A stretch of DNA of 38,978 nucleotides from contig NZ_JASCIR010000041.1 of assembly GCF_029968095.1 (NCBI RefSeq), forward strand, positions 1 through 38,978, given 5' to 3'. Positions 6,645-14,695 of the stretch are shown in pieces (the first letter of the stretch is position 1; every line of letters begins with the position of its first letter). Source of the stretch: Streptomyces solicavernae (GTDB lineage Bacteria; Actinomycetota; Actinomycetes; Streptomycetales; Streptomycetaceae). Both the position numbers and the translations under genes were made by a program. The notes beneath the pieces are model-generated. The model saw nothing but the letters and a program-made list of their open reading frames with translations, was not told the origin of the DNA and ran no database searches.

Positions 6645-7844
6645 TCAGAGGGCGCAGCCTTCCGTGTCGACCTGCTGGTTCGCGGTGCTGCCGAGCTTGA
6701 TGTCCGTACGGACCTCGTCGGCGGTCAGCGCGTACCCGGTCTCCGGGTCGTCCAGGGACTTGGCGAAGACCACGCCGTAGACCTTGCCGTCCGGGGTGAG
6801 CAGCGGGCCGCCGGAGTTGCCCTGGCGGACCGTCGCGTACAGCGAGTAGACGTCGCGCTGGACGGTGCCGCGGTGGTAGATGTCCGGGCCGTTGGCGTTG
6901 ATGCGGCCGCGGACGCGGGCGGAGCGGACGTCGTACGCGCCGTTCTCCGGGAAGCCGGCGACGATCGCGCCGTCGCCGCTCGTCGCGTCCTCGTCGGTGA
7001 ACTGCAGCGGTCTGGCCCGCAGGTCCGGCACGTCCAGTACGGCGATGTCGCGCTCCCAGTCGTAGAGCACGACCGTCGCGTCGTACCGCCGGCCCTCGCC
7101 GCCGATCTGGACCGTGGGCTCGTCGACTCCGCCGACCACGTGTGCGTTGGTCATGACGCGGTGCTCGTCGAAGACGAAGCCGGTGCCTTCCAGGACCTTG
7201 TTGCAGCTCGTGGCCGTGCCCACCACCTTGACGATGGAGTCCTTGGCGCGCTCCGCGACCGGGCTGTCGCGCAGCTTCGGGTCGGGGGCCTGGACCTCGG
7301 TGATCGGCTCGTTGGAGAACGGGCTGAAGACCTGCGGGAAGCCGTTCTGCGCGAGGACCGAGGAGAAGTCCGCGAACCAGGTGCTGGCCTGGCTGGGCAG
7401 CGCCGCAGAGACGCCCTGCAGCACCTTGGAGTTGCGCACCTCCTTGCCGAGCGTCGGCAGCGTCGTACCGGCGAGGGCGGAGCCGATCAGCCAGGCGACC
7501 AGGAGCATCGCCACGACGTTGACGAGGGCGCCGCCGGTGGCGTCCAGGGCGCGGGCCGGGGACCAGGTGATGTATCTGCGGAGCTTGTTGCCCAGGTGCG
7601 TGGTGAAGGCCTGGCCGACGGAGGCGCAGACGATCACCACGACGACGGCGACGACCGCGGCCGTGGTGCCGACCTCCTGCTCGTCGGTGAGGGCGTCCCA
7701 GACCACCGGCAGTACGTACACGGCGACCAGACCGCCGCCGAGGAAGCCGATCACCGAGAGGATGCCGACGACGAAGCCCTGGCGGTACCCGACGATGGCG
7801 AACCACACGGCGGCGACGAGCAGCAGTATGTCCAGCACGTTCAC
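6645..7844 (-). CDS. marP: MarP-family membrane-anchored serine protease (CvpA + trypsin domain)
   Basis: This 399-residue protein has the MarP layout of acid-resistance proteases. Four CvpA-like membrane helices occupy about residues 1-125 (starting MNVLDILLLVAAVWFAIVGY). An extracytoplasmic chymotrypsin-like domain follows, with triad H235 (TNAHVV), D266 (RDIAVLDV) and S344 (GNSGGP). In Mycobacterium tuberculosis MarP the triad is H235, D264 and S343, so the spacing agrees almost exactly. Cys214 and Cys397 match the disulfide that activates that enzyme. The role inferred from the family is envelope proteolysis and stress tolerance. The start is GTG, behind a GAGGA ribosome-binding site. It is the last of three minus-strand genes (endonuclease III, Nudix, MarP). 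Confidence 0.9.
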   Translation of the reverse strand: MNVLDILLLVAAVWFAIVGYRQGFVVGILSVIGFLGGGLVAVYVLPVVWDALTDEQEVGTTAAVVAVVVVIVCASVGQAFTTHLGNKLRRYITWSPARALDATGGALVNVVAMLLVAWLIGSALAGTTLPTLGKEVRNSKVLQGVSAALPSQASTWFADFSSVLAQNGFPQVFSPFSNEPITEVQAPDPKLRDSPVAERAKDSIVKVVGTATSCNKVLEGTGFVFDEHRVMTNAHVVGGVDEPTVQIGGEGRRYDATVVLYDWERDIAVLDVPDLRARPLQFTDEDATSGDGAIVAGFPENGAYDVRSARVRGRINANGPDIYHRGTVQRDVYSLYATVRQGNSGGPLLTPDGKVYGVVFAKSLDDPETGYALTADEVRTDIKLGSTANQQVDTEGCAL

Positions 7845-7947
7845 CGAATTAGTCCTCGCCTCGCATCATCTGTTCGATCTCGTGTCTCGGTTGTCCGGCC
7901 TCGTGCCGCGATCGGGTGCGGCCGTCCGGCACGCGGGCCCAAGCCTG

Positions 7948-8658
7948 TCATGCGTGCCAGTCGAGAGGGACCTCGTTCGAGCGGTCCCAGGGTCTCTCCC
8001 AGCCGGCGAAGTGCATCAGCCGGTCGATGATCCCGGCGGTGAAACCCCAGACCAGAGCGGATCCCACGAGGAACGCGGGCCCCTTGTGGCCACGCGGGTG
8101 CACGGCCGTCACACGGTTCGCGGGGTCCGTGAGATGTGCCACGGGGACCGTGAAGACCCGCGCGGTCTCGGCCGGGTCGACGACGCCGACCGGGCTCGGC
8201 CGGCGCCACCAGGCCAGTACGGGCGAGACCACGAAGCCGCTCACCGGGATGTAGAGCCTGGGCAGCACGCCGAAGATCTGCACGCCCGCCGGGTCGAGGC
8301 CGGTCTCCTCCTCGGCCTCCCGCAGCGCGGCACGCAGCGGGCCCGTGGTCAGCGGGTCACCGTCCTCCGGGTCGAGGGAGCCGCCGGGGAAGGAGGGCTG
8401 GCCGGCGTGCGAGCGCAGGGCGCTGGACCGCTCCATCAGCAGCAGCTCGGGGCCCGTCTCCGGGGTGCCCGCGCCGAACAGGATCAGCACCGCGGACTGC
8501 CTGCCCTCGCCGTTCTCCGGCGGCAGGAAGCGGCTCAGCTCGGCGGGCCGCACCGTGGCCGCGGCGTGCGCGACCGGCTTCAGCCACTCGGGCAGGCCTT
8601 CACTGCTCACCGTCACCGCGGCGTCGTACGTCTCGCTTGCGTGTGGCCCACGTGTCAT
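7948..8658 (-). CDS. Nudix hydrolase, CoA-pyrophosphatase type
   Basis: This 236-residue protein has the CoA-diphosphatase form of the Nudix motif: a preceding RSHAGQPSFPGG segment (the LRxHxGExxFPGG-like signature), then LRAALREAEEETGL, which supplies the metal-binding glutamates. These enzymes hydrolyse CoA to 3',5'-ADP and 4'-phosphopantetheine. I prefer the ATG at 8658, which has a GGGGG Shine-Dalgarno sequence about six bases upstream; a GTG two codons earlier would abut that sequence. The gene lies between endonuclease III and MarP on the same strand. A 21-bp tandem array separates it from endonuclease III. Confidence 0.87.
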   Translation of the reverse strand: MTRGPHASETYDAAVTVSSEGLPEWLKPVAHAAATVRPAELSRFLPPENGEGRQSAVLILFGAGTPETGPELLLMERSSALRSHAGQPSFPGGSLDPEDGDPLTTGPLRAALREAEEETGLDPAGVQIFGVLPRLYIPVSGFVVSPVLAWWRRPSPVGVVDPAETARVFTVPVAHLTDPANRVTAVHPRGHKGPAFLVGSALVWGFTAGIIDRLMHFAGWERPWDRSNEVPLDWHA

Positions 8659-8718
8659 GGGCACCCCCGTCCGTCCATGGCTTCACAACGTCGTGGAGCG
8701 CCCTGTTCGTTCCACCCC

Positions 8719-8823
8719 CGGGGCGCTCGGCTTCGTGTCCGGGGCGCCCGGTCTCGTGTCCGGGGCACCCGGCCTCGTGTCCGGGACACCCGGCCTCGCA
8801 CCCGTGGCGCTCGGTCTCGTATC
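8719..8823. repeat. 21-bp tandem repeat, five copies
   Basis: Five head-to-tail 21-bp units (8719-8739, 8740-8760, 8761-8781, 8782-8802, 8803-8823) share the pattern CGGGGCRCYCGGYCTCGTGTC with point differences. They fill most of the gap between the endonuclease III stop and the Nudix start. They would therefore be transcribed as part of an inter-cistronic spacer if the genes form an operon. Confidence 0.85.
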
Positions 8824-8842
8824 GCCTTCGTTCGCGGACGGG

Positions 8843-9946
8843 TCATCCGGCCGCCAGCGGGGGCGCGGCGGTGCCCGGGTAGTCCGGCGGGGGCTTCAGG
8901 CGCTGGCCGGGCAGGCCGCCCTTCTCGTACTTCAGGAGCTTCTGCGCCTTCTCGGGGTCCGTCTCGCCCTCGCCGTACGCCGGGCAGAGGTGGGCGATGG
9001 GGCAGGCTCCGCAGGCCGGCTTGCGGGCGTGGCAGATGCGGCGGCCATGGAAGATGATGCGGTGCGACAGCATCGTCCAGTCGCTCTTCGGAAAGATGTC
9101 GCAGATCAGCGCCTCGATCTTCTCCGGGTCCTCGGAGTCGGTCCACTTCCAGCGGCGTACGAGGCGGCCGAAGTGGGTGTCGACGGTGATGCCGGGGACG
9201 CCGAAGGCGTTGCCCAGGACGACGTTCGCCGTCTTGCGGCCCACGCCCGGGAGCTTGACCAGGTCCGCCAGGCGGCCGGGCACCTCGCCGCCGTGCCGGT
9301 CCCGCAGGGCGGCCGCGAGACCCATGATCGACTTGGTCTTGGCACGGAAGAAGCCGGTCGGCCGGATCAGCTCCTCGACGTCCTCCGGGTTGGCGGCGGC
9401 GAGGTCCTCGGGGGTCGGGTACGCGGCGAAGAGGCGCGGCGTCGTCTGGTTCACCCTCAGGTCGGTGGTCTGCGCCGAGAGCACCGTGGCGACGAGCAGC
9501 TGGAAGGGGTTCTCGAAGTCCAGCTCCGGGTGGGCGTACGGATAGACCTCGGCGAGCTCGCGGTTGATGCGGCGGGCGCGACGGACGAGGGAGAGCCTGG
9601 ACTCGGGCTGAGAGATCTTAAGGGCGGGCTTGCTGGAGGGGGCCGCCTTCTTCGTGGCCGTCGCCTTCTTCGTGACCGTCGCCTTCTTCGTGACCGTCGC
9701 CTTCTTCGTGGCCGTCGGCGTCTTCTTGGTGGCCGTCGGCGTCTTCTCGGTCGGCTTGGCGGTGGTGGACTTCTGAGGGGGCGTCGCCTTCTTCGCCGTC
9801 CTCTTCGCCGCCGCAACCCGCTTCGTCGCCGTCGTGGCCTTCTTCGCTGGCACTCTCTCCACACCCTCCCCGTTCGTCCGTTTTGCCGCTTTCTTCGCGC
9901 TCCCCGAAAGCTGTTCGCCCACAGCGGAATCCCCGCGCTCCGCCAC
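8843..9946 (-). CDS. nth: Endonuclease III with a long lysine-rich N-terminal tail
   Basis: This is a DNA glycosylase/AP lyase for oxidised pyrimidines. The catalytic core starts near residue 115. It shows the helix-hairpin-helix LPGVGRKTANVVL with catalytic K238, the catalytic aspartate D256 in VDTHFGRL, and a 4Fe-4S ligand set C305-x6-C312-x2-C315-x5-C321. The core is about 250 residues, as usual. Residues 1-110 are an extra Lys/Ala/Thr-rich, histone-H1-like tail containing KKATVT-type hexapeptide repeats. A GAGGGGGG Shine-Dalgarno eight bases before the GTG start supports translation of this tail. It probably adds non-specific DNA affinity. The gene is divergent from crp. Confidence 0.92.
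   Translation of the reverse strand: MAERGDSAVGEQLSGSAKKAAKRTNGEGVERVPAKKATTATKRVAAAKRTAKKATPPQKSTTAKPTEKTPTATKKTPTATKKATVTKKATVTKKATATKKAAPSSKPALKISQPESRLSLVRRARRINRELAEVYPYAHPELDFENPFQLLVATVLSAQTTDLRVNQTTPRLFAAYPTPEDLAAANPEDVEELIRPTGFFRAKTKSIMGLAAALRDRHGGEVPGRLADLVKLPGVGRKTANVVLGNAFGVPGITVDTHFGRLVRRWKWTDSEDPEKIEALICDIFPKSDWTMLSHRIIFHGRRICHARKPACGACPIAHLCPAYGEGETDPEKAQKLLKYEKGGLPGQRLKPPPDYPGTAAPPLAAG
9644..9751 (-). repeat. 18-bp in-frame repeat encoding KKATxT hexapeptides
   Basis: About six 18-bp units in the endonuclease III tail encode Lys-Lys-Ala-Thr-rich hexapeptides (residues about 66-101). Two adjacent copies (ATVTKK) are identical in protein and near identical in DNA. Confidence 0.8.
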
Positions 9947-10095
9947 CGTCCCAGCCCCCCTCGTCCCGCGCTCTCACCGGCGTAATGGACACTCGGCCAG
10001 AGTAAAGCCAGCCACTGACATCCGCCGGTGACCCCGGGGAACAGACCCCGATTGGGCCCCCTGTCGCACAGGACGCCACACCGGTACGGCAAACT

Positions 10096-10109
10096 TGTGA
10101 CTGATCACA
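10096..10109. promoter_or_regulatory. Inverted repeat resembling a CRP site, upstream of crp
   Basis: TGTGA-CTGA-TCACA is a 5-bp inverted repeat whose arms equal the half-sites of the CRP consensus. The spacer here is four bases, not the canonical six. It lies 69 bp before the crp start, between crp and the divergent endonuclease III gene, so it could be an autoregulatory Crp site. The shorter spacer makes this uncertain. Confidence 0.4.
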
Positions 10110-10177
10110 CTGTTTGGACCGTCCGGCATCATGGGGACCACGGACCCCGGTAGCAGGTCGACATAGGAGAGAAACTC

Positions 10178-10852
10178 GTGGACGACGTTCTGCGGCGCGC
10201 CCCGCTCTTCGCGGCGCTCGATGACGAGCAGGCGGCGGAGCTGCGCGCCTCCATGAGCGAGGTGACCCTCGCACGCAGCGAAGCGCTGTTCCACGAGGGC
10301 GACCCCGGTGACCGCCTGTACGTGGTCACCGAGGGCAAGGTGAAGCTGCACCGCACCTCCCCCGACGGGCGCGAGAACATGCTCGCCGTCCTCGGCCCCG
10401 GTGAGCTGATCGGCGAGCTGTCGCTGTTCGACCCGGGCCCGCGCACCGCCACCGCATCCGCCCTCACCGAGGTGAAGCTCCTCGGCCTCGGCCACGGCGA
10501 CCTCCAGCCCTGGCTGAACGCCCGCCCCGAGGTCGCCTCCGCGCTGCTGCGCGCCGTGGCCCGGCGCCTGCGCAAGACCAACGACCAGATGTCCGACCTG
10601 GTCTTCTCGGACGTGCCCGGCCGGGTGGCCCGTGCGCTGCTCGACCTGTCGCGCCGCTTCGGCGTGCAGTCCGAGGAGGGCATCCACGTGGTGCACGACC
10701 TCACGCAGGAGGAGCTGGCCCAGCTGGTCGGCGCGTCCCGCGAGACGGTCAACAAGGCGCTGGCGGACTTCGCCGGGCGTGGCTGGCTGCGGCTTGAGGC
10801 TCGTGCGGTGATTCTGCTGGACGTTGAGCGGTTGGCCAAGCGGTCTCGCTAG
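10178..10852 (+). CDS. crp: Crp-family cyclic-nucleotide-binding transcription regulator
   Basis: This 224-residue protein has full Crp architecture. An N-terminal cyclic-nucleotide-binding beta-roll (LFAALDDEQAAELR to the phosphate-binding region GELIGELSLFDPGPRTATASA) is followed by a dimerisation helix and a C-terminal winged HTH (LTQEELAQLVGASRETVNKAL). In Streptomyces, Crp controls spore germination and antibiotic production. The GTG start has an AGGAG ribosome-binding site eight bases upstream. The gene is monocistronic, divergent from endonuclease III, and followed by a strong terminator. A CRP-like inverted repeat in its upstream region hints at autoregulation. Confidence 0.93.
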   Translation: MDDVLRRAPLFAALDDEQAAELRASMSEVTLARSEALFHEGDPGDRLYVVTEGKVKLHRTSPDGRENMLAVLGPGELIGELSLFDPGPRTATASALTEVKLLGLGHGDLQPWLNARPEVASALLRAVARRLRKTNDQMSDLVFSDVPGRVARALLDLSRRFGVQSEEGIHVVHDLTQEELAQLVGASRETVNKALADFAGRGWLRLEARAVILLDVERLAKRSR

Positions 10853-10892
10853 CCGCGGGGTTGGCCGCGGGTTGCTCTTGTTTGAACGTTGC

Positions 10893-10921
10893 GGGGTTCC
10901 ACCGGGTGCCGGTGGGGCCCC
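10893..10921 (+). terminator. Intrinsic terminator after crp
   Basis: A 13-bp stem with two G-T wobbles (10893-10905 with 10909-10921) and a GTG loop is followed immediately by GTTTTCGTT. It begins about 40 bp after the crp stop codon. The T-run makes it a classical rho-independent terminator. Confidence 0.8.
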
Positions 10922-11018
10922 GTTTTCGTTCGTCTGACGCTGCGTCGTGGCCGGGCTTTCGCGCAGGGCCCCGCGCCCCTTTCGAGGCCACCTCAAGCCC
11001 CCTCAAGCCCCTCAAGCC

Positions 11019-11849
11019 TCAGATCAAGCCGTGCTCCCGCAAGTACTCCAACTGCGCCCGTACGGACAGTTCCGCCGCAGGCCACAGGGAGCGGTCCACG
11101 TCCGCGTAGACGTGGGCGACGACGTCGGACGGGGTGCGGTGGCCGTTCTCCACGGCCGTCTCGACCTGGGCGAGGCGGTGGGCGCGGTGGGCGAGGTAGA
11201 AGTCCACGGCGCCCTGCGCGTCCTCCAGGACCGGCCCGTGTCCCGGCAGCACCGTGTGCACGCCGTCGTCCACCGTCAGGGACCGCAGTCGGCGCAGCGA
11301 GTCGAGGTAGTCGCCGAGCCGGCCGTCGGGGTGCGCCACCACCGTCGTACCGCGTCCCAGGATCGTGTCGCCCGTCAGCACGGCCTGGTCGGCGGGGAGA
11401 TGGAAGCTCAGGGAGTCCTCGGTGTGGCCCGGGGTCGGTACGACGCGCAGCTCCAGGCCGCCCGTAGTGATCACGTCGCCCGCGCCCAGGCCCTCGTCGC
11501 CCAGGCGCAGGGCGGGGTCCAGGGCCCTGACCTTCGTACGGGTGAGCTGCGCGAAGCGGGACGCGCCCTCCGCGTGGTCGGGGTGACCGTGCGTCAGGAG
11601 CGTGAGGGCGATCCGCTTGCCCGCCTGCTCGGCGATGCCGATGACCTGGCGCAGGTGGTCGTCGTCGAGCGGCCCGGGGTCGATCACCACGGCGAGGTCC
11701 GAGTCCGGCTCGGCGACGATCCAGGTGTTGGTGCCGTCGAGCGTCATCGCCGACGGGTTCGGGGCGAGGACGTTGATCGTGCGGTCGGTGGCGGGGCCGG
11801 AGAGCACCCCGCCGCGCGGCTGGCCGGGAAGGGCGGCGGCTTCGGTCAT
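11019..11849 (-). CDS. Metallo-beta-lactamase-fold hydrolase (LACTB2-like)
   Basis: This 276-residue protein has the MBL-fold metal motif HGHPDH (residues about 92-97), a second histidine in PTPGHTEDSLSFHL, an aspartate in LTGDTILG and a late histidine in LPGHGP. The C-terminal helix-rich region (YLAHRAHRLAQVETAV...) resembles the LACTB2/RNase-like hydrolases. The substrate is unknown. It is the last gene of a minus-strand operon (DUF4177, RidA, Nudix, MBL), and its ATG overlaps the Nudix stop by four bases. Confidence 0.87.
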   Translation of the reverse strand: MTEAAALPGQPRGGVLSGPATDRTINVLAPNPSAMTLDGTNTWIVAEPDSDLAVVIDPGPLDDDHLRQVIGIAEQAGKRIALTLLTHGHPDHAEGASRFAQLTRTKVRALDPALRLGDEGLGAGDVITTGGLELRVVPTPGHTEDSLSFHLPADQAVLTGDTILGRGTTVVAHPDGRLGDYLDSLRRLRSLTVDDGVHTVLPGHGPVLEDAQGAVDFYLAHRAHRLAQVETAVENGHRTPSDVVAHVYADVDRSLWPAAELSVRAQLEYLREHGLI

Positions 11850-12883
11850 GCGGAGGGTCCCTCGGCGTTCGGGCCGTCGTGCGCGGCCGGGAGGTACTTG
11901 GTGAACTCTGCGTGCCCGGGCCAGGTGAGCACCAACTCACCGTTCTCCAGGCGGGCTTGGGCGATCACGGGCGTCAGGTCCCGGCCCGCCGCGGCGGCGA
12001 GGGCAGCGTCGGCCGTGTTGTACGCGCGGAGCTGGCGGAGCGTCGCGATGGTCGGCGGCATCATCAGGAGCTCGCCGCGGTCATAGCCGGCGGCGGCCTC
12101 GGCGGGGGTGATCCACACCGTGCGGTCGGCCTCCGTCGACACGTTCCGCGTGCGCTGGCCCTCGGGGAGCGCGGCGACGAAGAACCAGGTGTCGTAGCGG
12201 CGGGGCTCGAACTCGGGGGTGATCCAGCGCGTCCAGGCGCCGAGCAGGTCGCTGCGCAGGACCAGGCCGCGGCGGTCCAGGAACTCGGCGAAGGAGAGGT
12301 CGCGGCGGACGAGTGCCTCGCGGTCGGCCTCCCAGTCGGCGCCCGTGGTGTCCGACACGACGGAGTCGGGCGCGGGGCCGGCGAGCAGCACCCCCGCCTC
12401 CTCGTACGTCTCGCGCACGGCGGCGCAGACGATCGCCTGGGCCTCGGTCGCCTCGCTGACGCCGAGCCTCGCGGCCCACTCGGTGCGGTCCGGTCCTGCC
12501 CAGGCGACGAGGCGTTCGTGATCGCGCGGGTCGACGCCGCCGCCCGGATACGCGTACGCGCCCCCGGCGAAGGCCATGGAGGCGCGTCTGCGCAGCATGT
12601 GTACGGCGATGCCACCGGCCCCGGGGAGCGCGGCCCCGGCGCCCTCGCCTCCCCGGGTGTCCCGGGTGTCCTTGGTGTCCTTGGTGGCCTCGGTGGCCTC
12701 GGTGGCCTCGGTGGCCTCGGTGGCCTCGGTGGCCTCGGTGGCCTCGGTGGCCTCGGTGGCCTCGGTGTCCTTGAGGAGCATGACCGTGGCCGCCCGGCGC
12801 GGCGGCACCGGCGTCAGGGTGCCGTCCGCGAGCGCACGCATACGGTCCGGCCACTCGGGTGGATACCACTGCCCATTCGCCAT
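11846..12883 (-). CDS. Nudix hydrolase with a (TEA)n repeat insert
   Basis: This 345-residue NUDT19-like Nudix protein has the motif split in the usual way for this group: the acidic helix AAVRETYEEAGVLL supplies the REXXEE-type metal ligands. Residues about 39-75 are a low-complexity tract of TEA tripeptides, then KDT/RDT variants, inserted after the first beta strand (AATVMLLKD). It is encoded by a 9-bp DNA repeat and looks strain specific. The substrate is unknown; relatives act on CoA esters. The ATG is at 12883. The stop overlaps the MBL start (ATGA), implying translational coupling. Confidence 0.87.
   Translation of the reverse strand: MANGQWYPPEWPDRMRALADGTLTPVPPRRAATVMLLKDTEATEATEATEATEATEATEATEATEATKDTKDTRDTRGGEGAGAALPGAGGIAVHMLRRRASMAFAGGAYAYPGGGVDPRDHERLVAWAGPDRTEWAARLGVSEATEAQAIVCAAVRETYEEAGVLLAGPAPDSVVSDTTGADWEADREALVRRDLSFAEFLDRRGLVLRSDLLGAWTRWITPEFEPRRYDTWFFVAALPEGQRTRNVSTEADRTVWITPAEAAAGYDRGELLMMPPTIATLRQLRAYNTADAALAAAAGRDLTPVIAQARLENGELVLTWPGHAEFTKYLPAAHDGPNAEGPSA
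12683..12770 (-). repeat. 9-bp in-frame tandem repeat encoding (TEA)n
   Basis: Nine perfect copies of a 9-bp unit (ggtggcctc on the plus strand) lie in tandem in the Nudix gene, flanked by degenerate ggtgtcctt-type copies. The perfect copies indicate recent expansion. Its phase keeps the frame open. Confidence 0.92.
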
Positions 12884-12954
12884 GGGCGGAGGCTATCCGC
12901 TGTGGCGCGGATGTTCGAGGGGCGGCCGACGATCACGATCTCCGTGCTACTGGC

Positions 12955-13422
12955 TCAGTCCTGCAGCTCGACCTGCAGCTCGACCTCGACCGGCGCGTCC
13001 AGGGGCAGCACCGCGACGCCGACCGCGCTCCGCGCGTGCACGCCCTTGTCGCCGAGGACCTCGCCGAGGAGTTCGCTCGCGCCGTTGAGCACGGCGGGCT
13101 GGCCGGTGAAGTCGGTGGCCGAGGCGACGAAGCCGACGACCTTCACGACCCGCTTGATCCGGTCCAGGTCACCGGCGACCGACTTGACCGCCGCGAGGGC
13201 GTTCAGCGCGCAGGTGCGGGCCAGTTCCTTGGCGTCCTCGGCGGTGACTTCGCCACCGACCTTGCCGACCTGCGGAAGCTTGCCGTCCACCATGGGCAGC
13301 TGCCCGGCCGTGTACACGTACACCCCGGACTGGACCGCCGGCTGGTACGCGGCGATCGGCGGGACGACCTCCGGCAGGGTCAGGCCGAGTTCGGCGAGCT
13401 TCGCCTCTACCGCCCCGCTCAC
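12955..13422 (-). CDS. RidA-family protein
   Basis: This 155-residue protein has the YjgF/YER057c/UK114 fold: YQPAVQSGVYVYTAGQLP, a central alanine-rich helix, and the C-terminal HARSAVGVAVLPLDAPVEVE. The last contains the arginine that RidA enzymes use to bind the carboxylate of 2-aminoacrylate. The probable role is hydrolysis of reactive enamine/imine intermediates. I take the GTG at 13422, which overlaps the upstream DUF4177-like stop by four bases; the longer open frame upstream is not RidA-like. Members of this longer subgroup (about 155 residues) are common in actinobacteria beside MBL genes. Confidence 0.88.
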   Translation of the reverse strand: MSGAVEAKLAELGLTLPEVVPPIAAYQPAVQSGVYVYTAGQLPMVDGKLPQVGKVGGEVTAEDAKELARTCALNALAAVKSVAGDLDRIKRVVKVVGFVASATDFTGQPAVLNGASELLGEVLGDKGVHARSAVGVAVLPLDAPVEVELQVELQD

Positions 13423-13580
13423 AGCTGCTTCTCCCGCTTCAGGTAGGCCACCAGCTGCTCGGGGTTGTTGGGGCCGGGGACGACCTGGACGAGCTCCCAG
13501 CCGTCCTCGCCCCAGGTGTCCAGAATCTGCTTCGTCGCGTGCACGAGAAGGGGCACGGTCGCGTATTCCCACTTGGTCAT
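13419..13580 (-). CDS. Small DUF4177-like protein (53 aa)
   Basis: This 53-residue protein, MTKWEYATVPLLVHATKQIL...DGWELVQVVPG, has the W-E-Y...G-W-E-L pattern of DUF4177-like proteins. It is short, acidic/neutral and cytosolic, and its function is unknown. It heads the RidA/Nudix/MBL operon, and its stop overlaps the RidA GTG start. No Shine-Dalgarno is visible before the ATG; a TACAGT hexamer lies seven bases upstream, so it may be translated from a leaderless transcript. Confidence 0.75.
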   Translation of the reverse strand: MTKWEYATVPLLVHATKQILDTWGEDGWELVQVVPGPNNPEQLVAYLKREKQL

Positions 13581-13587
13581 ACGGGCG

Positions 13588-13593
13588 ACTGTA
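13588..13593 (-). promoter_or_regulatory. Putative -10 for leaderless DUF4177-like operon
   Basis: Read on the minus strand, TACAGT ends seven bases before the ATG at 13580. The TANNNT match at this spacing would start the mRNA at, or within a base or two of, the start codon. No convincing -35 was found. Confidence 0.45.
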
Positions 13594-13709
13594 ATGCCTG
13601 CCTCTGACAGCTCCGCGCGGGCGTGCGCCACGTACGCGGCGTAACGGACCTCACTGCCCGAACGCGACCGTGATCGCCCCCGGAGCCGACGCCCCGCGCG
13701 GCGAGGAAT

Positions 13710-13715
13710 TAGGCT
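13710..13715 (+). promoter_or_regulatory. Putative -10 for leaderless ArsA-like gene 1
   Basis: TAGGCT ends seven bases before the GTG at 13723, with no Shine-Dalgarno sequence in between. The identical hexamer precedes the PBP gene at almost the same distance (17237-17242, start 17249). Confidence 0.5.
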
Positions 13716-13722
13716 CGCTCGC

Positions 13723-14691
13723 GTGAGCAGGCTCCAGGTCGTCAGTGGCAAGGGCGGTACCGGTAAGACCACGGTGGCCGCCGCTCTCGCGCTCGCGCTC
13801 GCTACGGAGGGCAAGCGGACGCTTCTCGTCGAGGTCGAGGGCAGGCAGGGCATCGCGCAGCTCTTCGAGGCGGAGGCGCTGCCGTACGAGGAGCGGAAGG
13901 TCGCGGTGGCGCCGGGCGGCGGCGAGGTGTTCGCGCTGGCCATCGACGCCGAGCTGGCGCTGCTCGACTACCTTCAGATGTTCTACCGCCTGGGCAGCGC
14001 GGGCCGTGCCCTGAAGAAGCTCGGCGCGGTCGACTTCGCGACGACGATCGCCCCGGGCGTACGCGACGTCCTGCTGACGGGCAAGGCCTGCGAGGCCGTC
14101 CGCCGCAAGGACAAGAAGGGGCGGTACGTCTACGACTACGTGGTGATGGACGCGCCGCCGACCGGCCGCATCACGCGCTTCCTGAACGTCAACGACGAGG
14201 TGGCGGGCCTGGCCAAGATCGGCCCGATACACAACCAGGCACAGGCGGTGATGCGGGTCCTCAAGTCACCCGAGACCGCTGTGCACTTGGTCACCCTCCT
14301 GGAGGAGATGCCGGTGCAGGAGACCGTCGACGGCATCGGCGAACTGCGGGACGCGGGCCTTCCGGTGGGCCGGGTCCTGGTGAACATGGTGCGCCCGTCG
14401 GTGGTGGACGTTCCGGTGCCGACGGATGTGCGGCGTACGGATCTCGCGAAGGCGCTGTCGAGCGCCGGGCTCGGCGGGGCGCGCAAGGGCGGGCTCGCGG
14501 AGCAGCTGGTAGATCCGCTGCTCGCGCAGGCCGCGGAGTACGAGGAGCGGGTCGCCCTGGAGCACGGCCAGCGCGGGCTGCTGACCGAACTGGGGCTGCC
14601 CGTGCACGAGTTGGAGCTGCTTACCGAGGGCATCGACCTGGCCGGGCTGTACCGCCTGGCCACGGACTTGCGCAAGCAGGGGGTCGCCTGA
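13723..14691 (+). CDS. ArsA/Get3-like ATPase, first of a pair
   Basis: This 322-residue protein belongs to the anion-transporting ATPase (ArsA/GET3) family. It has a deviant Walker A, GKGGTGKTT (residues 9-17), with the signature lysine near its start, and switch II DAPPTGRITRFL. These P-loop ATPases work as dimers; the adjacent partner gene suggests a heterodimer. In S. coelicolor the pair lies beside wblA; the substrate is unknown. The C-terminal half is divergent from true arsenite pumps and lacks an obvious metalloid cysteine site. The GTG start has no Shine-Dalgarno but has a TAGGCT element seven bases upstream. It is followed by an unusual repeat array carrying mini-ORFs, then the second ATPase gene. 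Confidence 0.88.
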   Translation: MSRLQVVSGKGGTGKTTVAAALALALATEGKRTLLVEVEGRQGIAQLFEAEALPYEERKVAVAPGGGEVFALAIDAELALLDYLQMFYRLGSAGRALKKLGAVDFATTIAPGVRDVLLTGKACEAVRRKDKKGRYVYDYVVMDAPPTGRITRFLNVNDEVAGLAKIGPIHNQAQAVMRVLKSPETAVHLVTLLEEMPVQETVDGIGELRDAGLPVGRVLVNMVRPSVVDVPVPTDVRRTDLAKALSSAGLGGARKGGLAEQLVDPLLAQAAEYEERVALEHGQRGLLTELGLPVHELELLTEGIDLAGLYRLATDLRKQGVA

Positions 14692-14695
14692 CGTG

